A stretch of 64,000 bases of DNA from Desulfofundulus kuznetsovii DSM 6115. GTDB lineage: Bacteria > Bacillota > Desulfotomaculia > Desulfotomaculales > Desulfovirgulaceae. The position numbers and the translations under genes are program-made. Location: contig NC_015573.1 in NCBI RefSeq assembly GCF_000214705.1, positions 3,293,001 through 3,357,000 of the forward strand, read 5' to 3'. Of the stretch, positions 1-7,496 are shown piece after piece. A model generated the notes under the pieces. It was not told the DNA's origin and made no database searches. It worked only from the letters and a program-made list of their open reading frames with translations. How positions within the stretch are numbered: the stretch's first letter is position 1; the number at the start of each line of letters is the position of its first letter.

Positions 1-100
1 GGTTATGCCAATGCGGTGGTAAGACAAGAAGGAACAAACAGGGAGGGAGATAAGGGGGGGGAACGTAATAAGGGGAGATTTAATATTGATGCATTGTCTG

Positions 101-187
101 TTAAATATAACAGCACCCGGGGTATTTTACAGGGATTACCCCCCCCCCCCGAACATATGTATTTAATACCAGAGCTTGTCCAGTCAT
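101..187 (-). CDS. Tiny ORF with 12-G tract downstream of a c-di-GMP riboswitch
   Basis: This 28-codon frame starts at an ATG seven bases after a GGAGG site and is the first translatable frame after the leftward riboswitch and terminator. Its middle contains an uninterrupted run of 12 G on the minus strand (positions 139-150). With 12 G it reads a short peptide ending at 101. With 13 G it would stay open to about position 3; with 11 G it would stop immediately. I recognise no family. It could be a decayed gene start, a leader peptide, or a slippage-controlled gene. Confidence 0.3.
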   Translation of the reverse strand: MTGQALVLNTYVRGGGVIPVKYPGCCYI

Positions 188-261
188 AACAAAACCTCCA
201 TGCTAAGAAATCCTTTGAGGACGCCAATATGAATGAAAAATTTAGTTCGGCCCGTCAAGCC

Positions 262-306
262 AAAAATAAAAAGCTACAGGGAGAAAAACGCACTTGCCCT
301 GTAGCT
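262..306 (-). terminator. Intrinsic terminator of the riboswitch expression platform
   Basis: The stem AGCTACAGGG pairs with CCCTGTAGCT (272-281 with 297-306) and on the minus strand is followed by a T-rich tract. It sits directly after the c-di-GMP aptamer, so ligand binding probably controls read-through into the leftward gene. Confidence 0.75.
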
Positions 307-317
307 ATCTTTCTCCC

Positions 318-402
318 TTGCAACCCAGCCGTCATGGTTACCTCAATGGGTAACTTTAGACCTGTGGCTTTGCGTCCCCGGCTTTTGCCGGGTTTGCCCA
401 CC
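318..402 (-). ncRNA. Cyclic-di-GMP-I (GEMM) riboswitch aptamer
   Basis: On the minus strand this contains the GEMM-I signature: the block ACGCAAAGCCA, then GGTCTAAAG, a tetraloop-like hairpin TTACCC/GGTAACC, and the downstream block GACGGCTGGGTTGC. The GC-rich hairpin CCCGGC/GCCGGG precedes the core. The family binds c-di-GMP and usually controls motility, attachment or c-di-GMP metabolism genes. The controlled gene lies toward position 1 and is not identifiable here. The window also encodes a GGDEF/HD-GYP protein at 54738-56768. Confidence 0.85.
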
Positions 403-489
403 GGGATTTGACATTGATTCTACATTATTTTACCTTCGCTTTTATTGAATCATCATAATTCGTCCCTGTCAAGTGAAATTGATGTCGAG

Positions 490-515
490 CCGTGTCAAGA
501 TCCAGCAGGTATCTC
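490..515. repeat. 26-bp dispersed repeat, copy 1
   Basis: CCGTGTCAAGATCCAG followed by an AGGTATCTC-type end recurs at 32268-32293 with one mismatch. Both copies lie in gene-free DNA. I see no coding gene across about 403-700. Confidence 0.5.
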
Positions 516-699
516 CACAAAAATTTTTCCCATTTTGAGACCTCACCGCTCAAAATATCAGCAAAAACCGCTGCTCTTTTTTCCCGGCCTTCGCGTTGGA
601 GAACTTGCCTACTTCTTGGGGCGAGGTTTCTTTCTTTTTGGGGGTCGCTCTCCTTCTGGCACCACTGAAATTTACACGGCCTTGAAAAAGGTGATGGAA

Positions 700-734
700 A
701 CTAAACACGCCTGATTGAGTCTCAGGCGTGTACA
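700..734 (-). terminator. Hairpin after the small membrane protein gene
   Basis: ACACGCCTGA pairs with TCAGGCGTGT around a short loop. On the minus strand it lies about 45 bases after the stop codon at 777 and is followed by TTTAGTTT, so it is a plausible weak intrinsic terminator. Confidence 0.5.
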
Positions 735-776
735 TAACTGTGCTGATTATCCTCTCGTTAAAGCACATGGCTTGCT

Positions 777-965
777 TTAGGCGATAATAATGGCGATGCC
801 CAGAATAAAGGCCAGAACAGCCAGGATAAACAGTACGGGGCAAGCTACGATGCAATTGAAGATGGCCATAATACCGATGAGGACCAGAGCGAGAGCTGCA
901 ATAAGGGCTCCTACAACTACCCCAGTAATTCTACAGGGTAAAGCGCCAGGACAAAAGATAGCCAT
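777..965 (-). CDS. Small hydrophobic membrane protein
   Basis: A 62-residue protein with two predicted membrane spans (about residues 11-30 and 37-58) and four cysteines in the short segments (FCPGALPC, NCIVACP). The start is the ATG at 963-965, preceded by GAGGAGG at good spacing; longer in-frame extensions lack a ribosome site. It stands alone between a hairpin at 700-734 and a 370-base gap. I do not recognise a family. It is probably an integral membrane peptide of unknown role. Confidence 0.6.
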   Translation of the reverse strand: MAIFCPGALPCRITGVVVGALIAALALVLIGIMAIFNCIVACPVLFILAVLAFILGIAIIIA

Positions 966-1333
966 ACCGAATTCCTCCTCGTATGAATTCATGAGAATGC
1001 ACCCGGGCGCAGATTCCAATTACATAATATGAACCGCCAGGAAGTGATGTTACAACATTGTAAATATTATCCTTGAACCAAATAACCCCTTATTAACGGC
1101 ACACCGGGAACACGACGCAAGCCGGGAGGAAATGAGGGCTTTCCTTCAGGCGTTTGCTGCATTCTTTCCTTACAAAAAGCATGCCCAGGCTTCCTCAACT
1201 GGGGGGGAGTACGGCTCATAACTTGTTAGCCAGCACAGTAGAAAAAGTGCTTTTAACCTGTTGCCAGGCAGGGGTTTGGAGCTGAAAGAAGAATTATTTG
1301 ACCAGTAACTCCTGGCAGGTGACAACGGACAAA
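966..1333. other. Intergenic region between the small membrane protein and the MFS gene
   Basis: This divergent gap should hold promoters for both neighbours, but I see no convincing -35/-10 pair. A small inverted repeat TTACAACATTGTAA lies near 1049-1062. No gene or larger repeat is visible. Confidence 0.4.
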
Positions 1334-2638
1334 ATGCGCGATATCAGAGAGGAAACACATATCCCTATAGGACAGTTGGCTTTAATTCAATTACTGGTGC
1401 TGGTGCCGTCCTACTGCCTGCCGGCCGTCCTCCCCCTGGTGGAAAAACAATGGGGGATCAGCCATGCCGAAGCCGGGATGATGGTTGCCGCCTTCCAGGC
1501 CGGATACGTGGCGGCCGCCCTGGTGGTCCTCCCCCTGACAGACCGCATTGACGCCCGTTATGTCTTTGCCGGCGGGGCCATTTTATCGGCCGTTACCCAT
1601 TTCCTCTTTCCCCTGCTCGCCCAGGGAGCCCTGGCGGGAACCCTGCTACGGGCCTTGACCGGTGCGGGCCTGGGAGGGATCTACATGCCCGGGATCAAAG
1701 TCATTTCCCTGGCCCCCAGCTCCCGCGGCCGGGCAGTGGGCTTTTACGTTTCCTCCTACCTGGTGGGCACCTCCCTTTCCTTCGCCCTCACCGGGGCCCT
1801 TACCGCTTTTTTAACCTGGCAGGAGGCCTACCTGGTTCTGGCAGGGGTAAGCTTTGGGGCCATTGCCCTTTCTTTCTGGCTGTGGCGCCAACCCGCAGCC
1901 GCCTTTTTGCCCTACAAGAGACGCGAAAAAACACCGGAAACCAATGCCGAAATAGCTGGAGAGACCGGTCCTGTATCGAAAAACAGTTCTCCCGGACCGG
2001 CAAAGGGACTGCCGCAGGCCGGAAAGGCCCGGCACAACCTGGCCATGGCCCTGATCATCCTGGGCTATACCGGCCACATGTGGGAGATGTACGGCCTGCG
2101 CTCCTGGTTGGCCCCTTTTCTAACTGCCGTGTTCCAGGATCGTTACGCCCAGCCCACCTCTTTGGCGGCCACCCTCACCGCCCTTTCGGTAATGTTGGGG
2201 GCACCTTCCACCCTGTTGGCGGGATGGTTGTCGGACCGCCTGGGGCGTACCCGCACCGCCCTGGCCATCATGCTCACCAGCGCCGCCTGTTCCATTACCT
2301 TCGGATGGCTGCTGGCGGCGCCAGTGTGGCTTTTATCGCTGGTAGGCCTGGTTTACAGCTTCACCGTTACGGCCGATTCACCCATATTTTCCGTAGGGCT
2401 GGCGGAAATCGCCCCCCGGGAAAAACTGGGCCGCATCATGGCCTGGCAGACCTTTGTGGGTTATATTGCCGCCACCGTGTCCCCCGCGGTTTTTGGGCTG
2501 ATTCTTGACGTTTGTCCCGGCCCGCTGGGCTGGATCCTCGCCTTTTCCAGCCTTGGTGCCGGAGTGCTGGCTGGAGCGGTGCTAATGTTTTACTTTTCCT
2601 ATTTCAATAAAAAATGGTTAAAGGTCTTTTCAACATAG
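1334..2638 (+). CDS. MFS family transporter
   Basis: A 434-residue polytopic membrane protein of the major facilitator superfamily with about 12 hydrophobic helices in two halves. The halves are joined by a charged loop near residues 190-230 (KRREKTPETNAEIAGE). The conserved loop 2-3 type motif appears as LPLTDRIDARYVF in the N half and LAGWLSDRLGRTRTA in the C half. I chose the ATG at 1334 after AGGTGA; a TTG 36 bases upstream is possible but lacks a good site. The substrate is unknown. It ends about 90 bases before an amidohydrolase gene and may share its transcript. Confidence 0.8.
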   Translation: MRDIREETHIPIGQLALIQLLVLVPSYCLPAVLPLVEKQWGISHAEAGMMVAAFQAGYVAAALVVLPLTDRIDARYVFAGGAILSAVTHFLFPLLAQGALAGTLLRALTGAGLGGIYMPGIKVISLAPSSRGRAVGFYVSSYLVGTSLSFALTGALTAFLTWQEAYLVLAGVSFGAIALSFWLWRQPAAAFLPYKRREKTPETNAEIAGETGPVSKNSSPGPAKGLPQAGKARHNLAMALIILGYTGHMWEMYGLRSWLAPFLTAVFQDRYAQPTSLAATLTALSVMLGAPSTLLAGWLSDRLGRTRTALAIMLTSAACSITFGWLLAAPVWLLSLVGLVYSFTVTADSPIFSVGLAEIAPREKLGRIMAWQTFVGYIAATVSPAVFGLILDVCPGPLGWILAFSSLGAGVLAGAVLMFYFSYFNKKWLKVFST

Positions 2639-2726
2639 ACGTTATGAACACCTGCTTTGTTCCCAAAGGGCAGCAAATTTGTTTTTCATTTTTCCGCAGT
2701 AATGACTAGGAAACGAGGGTAACCCC

Positions 2727-4019
2727 ATGTCCGTGATAAATCTTAAGGCCGGTGAGACCCTGGTCATCAAAGCCTCCCGCGTCTGGCGCGGGACGCCGGA
2801 GCCGCCCCGGGAAGCGCTTGTTTATTTACAAGATGGCAAAGTAGCGGCCTTTTCAACCGGCGATCAAACGGGCGGATACAAGCGCAATGATCCTGTTAAG
2901 GAGCCGATGAACGTCCTTGAGCTTCCTGGCTGCACCGTTATCCCCGGCCTGATCGACTGCCACGTCCACCTGGCTCTGGACGGCAGGGATTTTTCGAGGG
3001 CGCGGCAGCAATGGACCGCCCGGGGGGAATTGCTTGAGCGGGTGAAGGCGGACTTAACAAACACCCTTGAACGGGGCATTGTAGCCGTACGGGACGGGGG
3101 AGATCGGGCGGGTATCGGCCTTGAGGTAAAACAACTGGTTATAACCGGCAGGTTGGCCGGGCCTCTGGTACTGGCCTGCGGACATGCGCTGCACCGGCAG
3201 GGGAAATACGGTTCTTTCCTGGGACCGGGCTTAACCCCGGCAGAACTGGAAAAGGCGGTGGATTCCCTGGCCCGGCAGGGAGTGGACCATCTCAAGGTTC
3301 TGGTATCGGGAATAGTAAGCTTTTCCCAATACGGGCGGGTGGACGCACCCCAGTTCACCCGGGATGAACTGCAACGAATAGTCTACCGCGCCCGCAGCCG
3401 GGGGCTGAGAATCATGGCCCACGCCAGCGGGGACGATGCCGTTCGCCTGGCCGTGGAAGCCGGGGTGGATTCCATAGAGCACGGCTATTTCATCAGCGAA
3501 GAATCCCTGCACCGTATGGCCGCCCGGGGTATTGCCTGGGTGCCCACGGTAATCCCGGTGGCCGGCCAGGTAAGGGGAAAATGGCGGGTACAATATACGG
3601 CCCGGGAAGTTGAGGTCATCACCCGCACCTGGCGGCGCCAGGTGGAAATGATCAAAAAAGCCCTGGAAATGGGCGTTACCCTGGGGGTGGGCACCGACGC
3701 CGGGGCCACCGGTGTATGCCACGGACAGGGCTTCCTGGAGGAACTGCTGCTTTACCGGAAAGCCGGCCTTTCCCCGGCGGATATTCTTCTGGCCGCCACC
3801 CGCAACGGCGCGGCCATCCTGGGACTGGAGCACCTGCTGGGCCGCATTGAACCGGGGCGGCCCGCCTTCCTGGTGGCCGTGGAAGGCAACCCCTGGGAGG
3901 ATATCAGCACCCTGGCCAAGGTAAAATATGTATTCCGGCCCGCTGATTTCCCCGGGAAAAAGTTGCCGGAAAAATACAATTCTCTGCAACCTGAAAGGTG
4001 TTTCATGCGTCTTATATAA
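2727..4019 (+). CDS. Metal-dependent amidohydrolase (imidazolonepropionase/prolidase-like)
   Basis: A 430-residue TIM-barrel amidohydrolase, cytoplasmic by lack of a signal. Metal ligands visible in order are H79 and H81 (DCHVHLA), a likely carbamylated K190 (DHLKVLVSG), H232 (AHASGDD), H252 (SIEHGYF) and D324 (GTDAG). This set matches the two-metal imidazolonepropionase-like and Xaa-Pro dipeptidase-like branch. The C-terminus has the usual GRIEPGRPA barrel-closing segment. The substrate cannot be told from sequence. The MFS gene directly upstream could import it; this is an inference from position. Confidence 0.85.
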   Translation: MSVINLKAGETLVIKASRVWRGTPEPPREALVYLQDGKVAAFSTGDQTGGYKRNDPVKEPMNVLELPGCTVIPGLIDCHVHLALDGRDFSRARQQWTARGELLERVKADLTNTLERGIVAVRDGGDRAGIGLEVKQLVITGRLAGPLVLACGHALHRQGKYGSFLGPGLTPAELEKAVDSLARQGVDHLKVLVSGIVSFSQYGRVDAPQFTRDELQRIVYRARSRGLRIMAHASGDDAVRLAVEAGVDSIEHGYFISEESLHRMAARGIAWVPTVIPVAGQVRGKWRVQYTAREVEVITRTWRRQVEMIKKALEMGVTLGVGTDAGATGVCHGQGFLEELLLYRKAGLSPADILLAATRNGAAILGLEHLLGRIEPGRPAFLVAVEGNPWEDISTLAKVKYVFRPADFPGKKLPEKYNSLQPERCFMRLI

Positions 4020-4058
4020 TAACAACGCATCCACATATGTATGATAGGAGGAATTGTT

Positions 4059-4496
4059 ATGGCCCGTATTGGTATAATTACCTGTTCCAACTGCACCCAG
4101 GAGTTAAATTGTGCTTCGGTTGTATGCCTGGCAGACTTGCGCAAGCGAAAGGGTTTTTTTCAAAAATACCCCGCCGGAGAGCCACTGGAACTCGTAGGTA
4201 TAATTAACTGCGCCGGTTGCCCCACCCTGGGTGCCACGGAAAAAATTTTAAGGAAGGTCCGATCCCTGGCCGAATTCAGGGTGGATGCCATTCACCTTTC
4301 ATACTGCATGACCGCCCTCTGCCCCTTTAAGAACAGGTACATGGAAGTAATCAAGGAAGCCTACCCCGGTCTTGAGGTAGTGGAAGGTACGCACACGCCG
4401 CGGGATTTCAAGGTTTTCCAGGGGGAAGTAAAAGAGTTGCTATGCGCTACACGGGTTGATATAACCGACTTAATTAAGAGCAGGCCGGGGAAGTAG
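4059..4496 (+). CDS. CGGC domain-containing protein
   Basis: A 145-residue cysteine-rich protein starting at the ATG after AGGAGG (4046-4051). Cysteines come in clusters: TCSNCTQELNC near the N-terminus, NCAGCPT near residue 50, YCMTALCP near residue 90, and a late LLCATR. This matches the CGGC domain family of putative metal-binding proteins found mainly in anaerobes; the family's function is not established. It follows the amidohydrolase by 39 bases and is probably cotranscribed. Confidence 0.75.
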   Translation: MARIGIITCSNCTQELNCASVVCLADLRKRKGFFQKYPAGEPLELVGIINCAGCPTLGATEKILRKVRSLAEFRVDAIHLSYCMTALCPFKNRYMEVIKEAYPGLEVVEGTHTPRDFKVFQGEVKELLCATRVDITDLIKSRPGK

Positions 4497-4524
4497 TAGA
4501 TGTTAAGCCCAAGGGCACTTGTTA

Positions 4525-4589
4525 CCACAGGAGTTTCTCCGAGCGCAGCTGTGTTTTGGCTTTCGCCCCTTTGGCGGCCACAGCCAGCC
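4525..4589 (-). pseudogene. Partial ssrA (tmRNA) copy
   Basis: This 65-bp segment matches the inside of the intact tmRNA gene (about 4991-5056) with a one-base deletion, in the same orientation. It covers a pseudoknot region (GTTTTGGCTTTCGCCCC) but neither end of the RNA. It is too short to function and is a relic of a duplication or of an element that recombined at ssrA. Confidence 0.8.
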
Positions 4590-4604
4590 CCCTGAAGGAG
4601 TTAT

Positions 4605-4751
4605 CTACTTTGCTTGAAGCAGATGAAACTCGATGCCAGCAGGCTCGGTTATACGCTCGGATGCATCAAGGATTTCAATTCCAACCGGGTTTCCATCTTC
4701 ATCATAATCAATAATTACCCCAGGCTTTTCATCTCCAGTAAAGCATGCCTG
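4605..4751 (-). pseudogene. DUF2283 family protein fragment
   Basis: The open stretch encodes the C-terminal half of a DUF2283 protein: GVIIDYDEDGNPVGIEILDA and then SERI. An in-frame TAG at 4752-4754 and the absence of the usual N-terminal strand (MKI..YD.EADALYI) show it is truncated. It lies between the partial ssrA copy and the intact tmRNA gene. Confidence 0.7.
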
Positions 4752-4884
4752 CTAAATATGAATTTGACCGGCATTTAAAAGCCCCTGTAATATTGAAACG
4801 TATAATAATTGCGTCAATTAAGTGCTATGGTTCTATTGAGCAATCGGCTTACTTGGAGTGAACCCGCAACAGTACCCAACATAT

Positions 4885-4936
4885 AAAAAAAAAAACAGAC
4901 ACCAAAATTAATGATACAACTTTCCGGGTGTCTGTT
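4885..4936 (-). terminator. tmRNA terminator
   Basis: AACAGACACC (4894-4903) pairs with GGTGTCTGTT (4927-4936). On the minus strand a run of ten T follows. It begins 10 bases past the CCA end of tmRNA. Confidence 0.9.
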
Positions 4937-4945
4937 ATTGTTCCC

Positions 4946-5298
4946 TGGTGGAGGCGGGGGGATTCGAACCCACCGTCCGGAAGAACAGCCACAGGAGTTT
5001 CTCCGAGCGCAGGCTGTGTTTTGGCTTTCGCCCCTTTGGCGGCCACAGCCAGCCTCCGCAGGGGCTATCTCGTTTTAATGTCCCGCCGGGCCTCCGAGAA
5101 CCGTCCCGGCGGCTAGCCCGTTAGTTTGACACCCTATCCCGCGTCACGGGCCGAACTTGGGTAGGATGTGGCCGCTAAATTAAGCAGCCAGAGCGTATTC
5201 TTCGTTGGCAGTTATTGTTTTTCCACCGTTTTACGGGCTGATGGAACCCCGGCTCGCTGCTCCTGCCACCGCTTCCCCCGTCGAAACCTTTCGCCCCC
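4946..5298 (-). ncRNA. ssrA: Transfer-messenger RNA (tmRNA)
   Basis: The RNA begins GGGGGCGAAAGG and ends CGCCTCCACCA, whose tips pair to form the tRNA-like acceptor stem. A TPsiC arm (GGTTCGAATCC) precedes the 3' end and the CCA is encoded. The internal tag frame reads ANEEYALAA followed by TAA, a normal proteolysis tag ending in ALAA. The pseudoknot hairpins follow. It rescues stalled ribosomes together with SmpB, whose gene lies directly upstream on the same strand. Length of about 353 nt is normal. Confidence 0.95.
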
Positions 5299-5308
5299 AT
5301 GTCATATA

Positions 5309-5764
5309 TTACATCTTCCCCCGCAGAGCCCGCTCCATTTCCCGCTTTGCGTCCCGGGCGGCCATGTCCTCCCGCTTGTCGTATACCTTCTTGCCGCGGG
5401 CCAGGGCCAGTTCCACCTTGGCCTTGCCCCGGTCGTTGAAGTATACCTTCAGCGGGATCAGGGCCAGGCCCTTTTCCCGGCTCTTGCCCAGCAAGCGCAG
5501 GATCTCCTTTTTATGCATCAGGAGCTTGCGCGTCCGCTTGGGCTCGTGGTTGAAGCGGTTGCCCTGGTCGTAGGGGCTGATGTGCATATTATACAGGAAC
5601 AGTTCGGCGTTTTCAACACGCGCGAAGCTGTCCTGCAGGTTGGCCCGCCCTGCCCGCAGGGACTTGACCTCGGTGCCGGTCAGGGCGATGCCGGCCTCGT
5701 AGGTTTCCAGGATGTGATAGTCATGGCGGGCTTTCCTGTTCACCGTGACCACCTTTCCCACCAT
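5309..5764 (-). CDS. smpB: SsrA-binding protein
   Basis: A 151-residue oligonucleotide-binding-fold protein that delivers tmRNA to stalled ribosomes. Family motifs visible are [10 protein letters not shown] near the N-terminus, [28 protein letters not shown], a [13 protein letters not shown] block, and the basic C-terminal tail [20 protein letters not shown] that enters the decoding path. The ATG at 5762-5764 has GGGGAGG six bases upstream, better than the GTG just before it. It is followed by ssrA after 10 bases, so the two partners are probably co-expressed. Confidence 0.96.
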   Translation of the reverse strand: MVGKVVTVNRKARHDYHILETYEAGIALTGTEVKSLRAGRANLQDSFARVENAELFLYNMHISPYDQGNRFNHEPKRTRKLLMHKKEILRLLGKSREKGLALIPLKVYFNDRGKAKVELALARGKKVYDKREDMAARDAKREMERALRGKM

Positions 5765-5827
5765 GACCACCTCCCCTGCTGATAAATAAAGCCCTACCTC
5801 CAGGCGGCTGGGCCAAGTAACTTTTTA

Positions 5828-5887
5828 AATACCTATACTTATTACAACAGCCTATACTTATTATAGCAGTCTATGCACAAATGTCAA
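5828..5887 (-). promoter_or_regulatory. smpB promoter with tandem repeat
   Basis: On the minus strand TTGACA (5882-5887) and TATAAT (5860-5865) are separated by 16 bases, a consensus vegetative promoter facing smpB. It overlaps two tandem 19-base units reading CCTATACTTATTA on the plus strand (5831-5868), so the second unit supplies another TATAAT-like box. Confidence 0.75.
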
Positions 5888-5980
5888 CAGGCAATTCCAT
5901 TTTCTGGCCCAAAGCCCCTGGGGGCAACCGGACGCATATGAAATAGAAGCCGGCAGACAGAACCCGCCGGCTGGCATCCT

Positions 5981-6532
5981 TTAAAGCCCCATCTCCCCGG
6001 CAATACCCTGCATGGACTTAAGCCCGATTTCCATGAACTCCTCCAGGGAAAGGCCCATTTCGGAGCAGCTTTTAATCTGTTCCCTGTTGGCCCCCCGGGC
6101 AAAGGATTTTTCGTGGAAGCGGTTGAGGAGGAAGGGGACGTCTATGGCCGAGAGCTTCTTTTCCGGCTTGATCAGGGCTCCGGCCACAATCAGCCCCGTG
6201 AGGGGGTCGCTGGCGTAAAGGGCTTTGTCCAGCAGGCTCCGCCGGGGCAGGCCGTGGGCGTCATTGTGGGCCCGGACGGCGTAGACTATTTCCTCCGGCA
6301 AACCCTCCCGGGCCAGCAGGTCCGCCCCTTCCATGCTGTGCCGGGCGGGCTCGTCCTTCGTCCAGTCGTAGTCGATGTCGTGGAGCAACCCGGCCAGGCC
6401 CCAGATATTCTCGTCCTGACCGAAATGCCTGGCTAGGCCGCGCATGACCGCTTCCACGGCCAGGGAATGCTTTACCAGGTTGCGTGTTTTCAAATGCCTG
6501 GTGAGAAGAGTATAGGCTTCATCCCGCGTCAC
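5981..6532 (-). CDS. HD domain protein (HDIG-type hydrolase)
   Basis: A 183-residue protein with a single HD domain: KHSLAVEAVMRGL supplies the first histidine, LLHDIDYDW the HD pair, and AVRAHNDAHG the later histidine. It most resembles small cytoplasmic HDIG hydrolases of unknown substrate. The start is taken as GTG at 6530-6532, which overlaps the stop codon of the upstream thioesterase (GTGA) and has GGGAG at a fair distance. Translational coupling with the thioesterase is likely. Confidence 0.8.
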   Translation of the reverse strand: MTRDEAYTLLTRHLKTRNLVKHSLAVEAVMRGLARHFGQDENIWGLAGLLHDIDYDWTKDEPARHSMEGADLLAREGLPEEIVYAVRAHNDAHGLPRRSLLDKALYASDPLTGLIVAGALIKPEKKLSAIDVPFLLNRFHEKSFARGANREQIKSCSEMGLSLEEFMEIGLKSMQGIAGEMGL

Positions 6533-6945
6533 GTTTGAAGACTCCCTTCTTTTATAGTCAGAAACTTGGCCGTGGCCCGGGCGGCCACCCTGCCGCCGGG
6601 AAGGATAATGCGGGCGGAAAGCTCCCACAGCCGCCCTTTACCGCCCACCTTCCAGGCTTCCACGGTCACCGGCACGCCGACGGGAACCGGGCGGCTGAAA
6701 CGGGTGAGCATTTCCGCCGTCATGGCCGCAACGCCCCGGCGCCAGAGCCACTGGGCCATGGCCTCGTCCAGCAGCGTGGCAATGAGGCCGCCGTGCAGCA
6801 AACCGTCCCACCCCTGGTGTTCTTCCCCGGCCGTAAAGGTGGCCCGGCAAACATCGCCTTCCAGGGAAAACTCCAGGTGCAGGCCGATGGGATTTTTGGG
6901 GCTGCAGGCAAAACACATGCCGTCACTCCGGCTAACACTGTACAT
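6529..6945 (-). CDS. PaaI-type hotdog-fold thioesterase
   Basis: A 138-residue hotdog protein. The N-terminal CFACSPKNPIGLHLEF is typical of the 4HBT/PaaI-like acyl-CoA thioesterase group, followed by the active-site helix region WDGLLHGGLIATLLDEAMA and a strand ending in VAARATAKFLTI. It probably hydrolyses acyl- or aryl-CoA thioesters in the cytoplasm. I prefer the ATG at 6943-6945 because AGGGTGA lies 9 bases upstream; an ATG 9 bases earlier touches that site. It overlaps the HD gene by 4 bases. Confidence 0.85.
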   Translation of the reverse strand: MYSVSRSDGMCFACSPKNPIGLHLEFSLEGDVCRATFTAGEEHQGWDGLLHGGLIATLLDEAMAQWLWRRGVAAMTAEMLTRFSRPVPVGVPVTVEAWKVGGKGRLWELSARIILPGGRVAARATAKFLTIKEGSLQT

Positions 6946-7020
6946 AATCTTCATTCACCCTGCTTTTAGGTACTCGTCACACTTATGGAGAAGTGTCCCT
7001 TTTTGAACACGGTATACGTG

Positions 7021-7318
7021 AATGTTCAGCAAAACCGTAACGACGAGGATGCGGCGCTGTCCGGAGCGAACGACTTGCGAAGCGCCGGTAACAGCACCCG
7101 GTGAAGCGAGGCCGCCGGCTCGGCTCTCGAGGACGCAAGATTGACTAAGCGTAAGAAAAGCTTGAAACACATTAGTTAACAGCTTACAAAGAAGTACAAT
7201 TAGTCACGGGCAATCCGCAGAGAGCCAGAGCCGGCCCGAAGCGAACCGCGGTGCTGTCGGCGCGAAGCACTGGAGTGAGCGAGGACAGCGTCGCATCCAA
7301 CCGGATTCGCTGAACATT
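7021..7318. repeat. Fold-back repeat family A, copy A1
   Basis: The 252-bp core (7047-7298) is bounded by GGATGCGGCGCTGTCC and its near-perfect complement. Outer arms AATGTTCAGC (7021-7030) and GCTGAACATT (7309-7318) extend the pairing. Inner pairs include GCGCCG..ACAGCACC with GGTGCTGTCGGCGC and GCCGGCTC.GGCTCTC with GAGAGCCAGAGCCGGC. The whole element is thus one long imperfect hairpin. Copy A4 at 47446 is nearly identical. I found no transposase and no clear target duplication. Confidence 0.85.
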
Positions 7319-7404
7319 TATAAGATATTTTACCAAAAATTTGCCACATCGCAAGTAGCGTCGGGCCGGCGCTGAATAAGAACGGGTGACGTTTCGAGGG
7401 AACC

Positions 7405-7432
7405 TTGACAGCCCCGAAAGGAAAAGTATAAT
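7405..7432 (+). promoter_or_regulatory. Promoter of the winged-helix regulator
   Basis: TTGACA (7405-7410) and TATAAT (7427-7432) with 16-base spacing lie 65 bases before the ATG at 7497. The match is perfect in both boxes. Confidence 0.8.
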
Positions 7433-7496
7433 AATAATTAAATTTTGGTTTTTTGGGAATAGGGCCTGATTCATTTCTCACTGGGAGTGACACTTC

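Noticed and set aside
445-714. 89-codon open frame on the plus strand
   Set aside because: No ribosome site, no recognisable motif, and it spans the dispersed 26-bp repeat; treated as non-coding.
5831-5868. Two tandem 19-bp units considered as a CRISPR start
   Set aside because: Only two adjacent units with no spacers; they form the smpB promoter region.
7047-7298. Family A copy considered as an insertion sequence with its own transposase
   Set aside because: At 252 bp it has no open frame of meaningful length, and its arms pair throughout, leaving no room for a coding gene.
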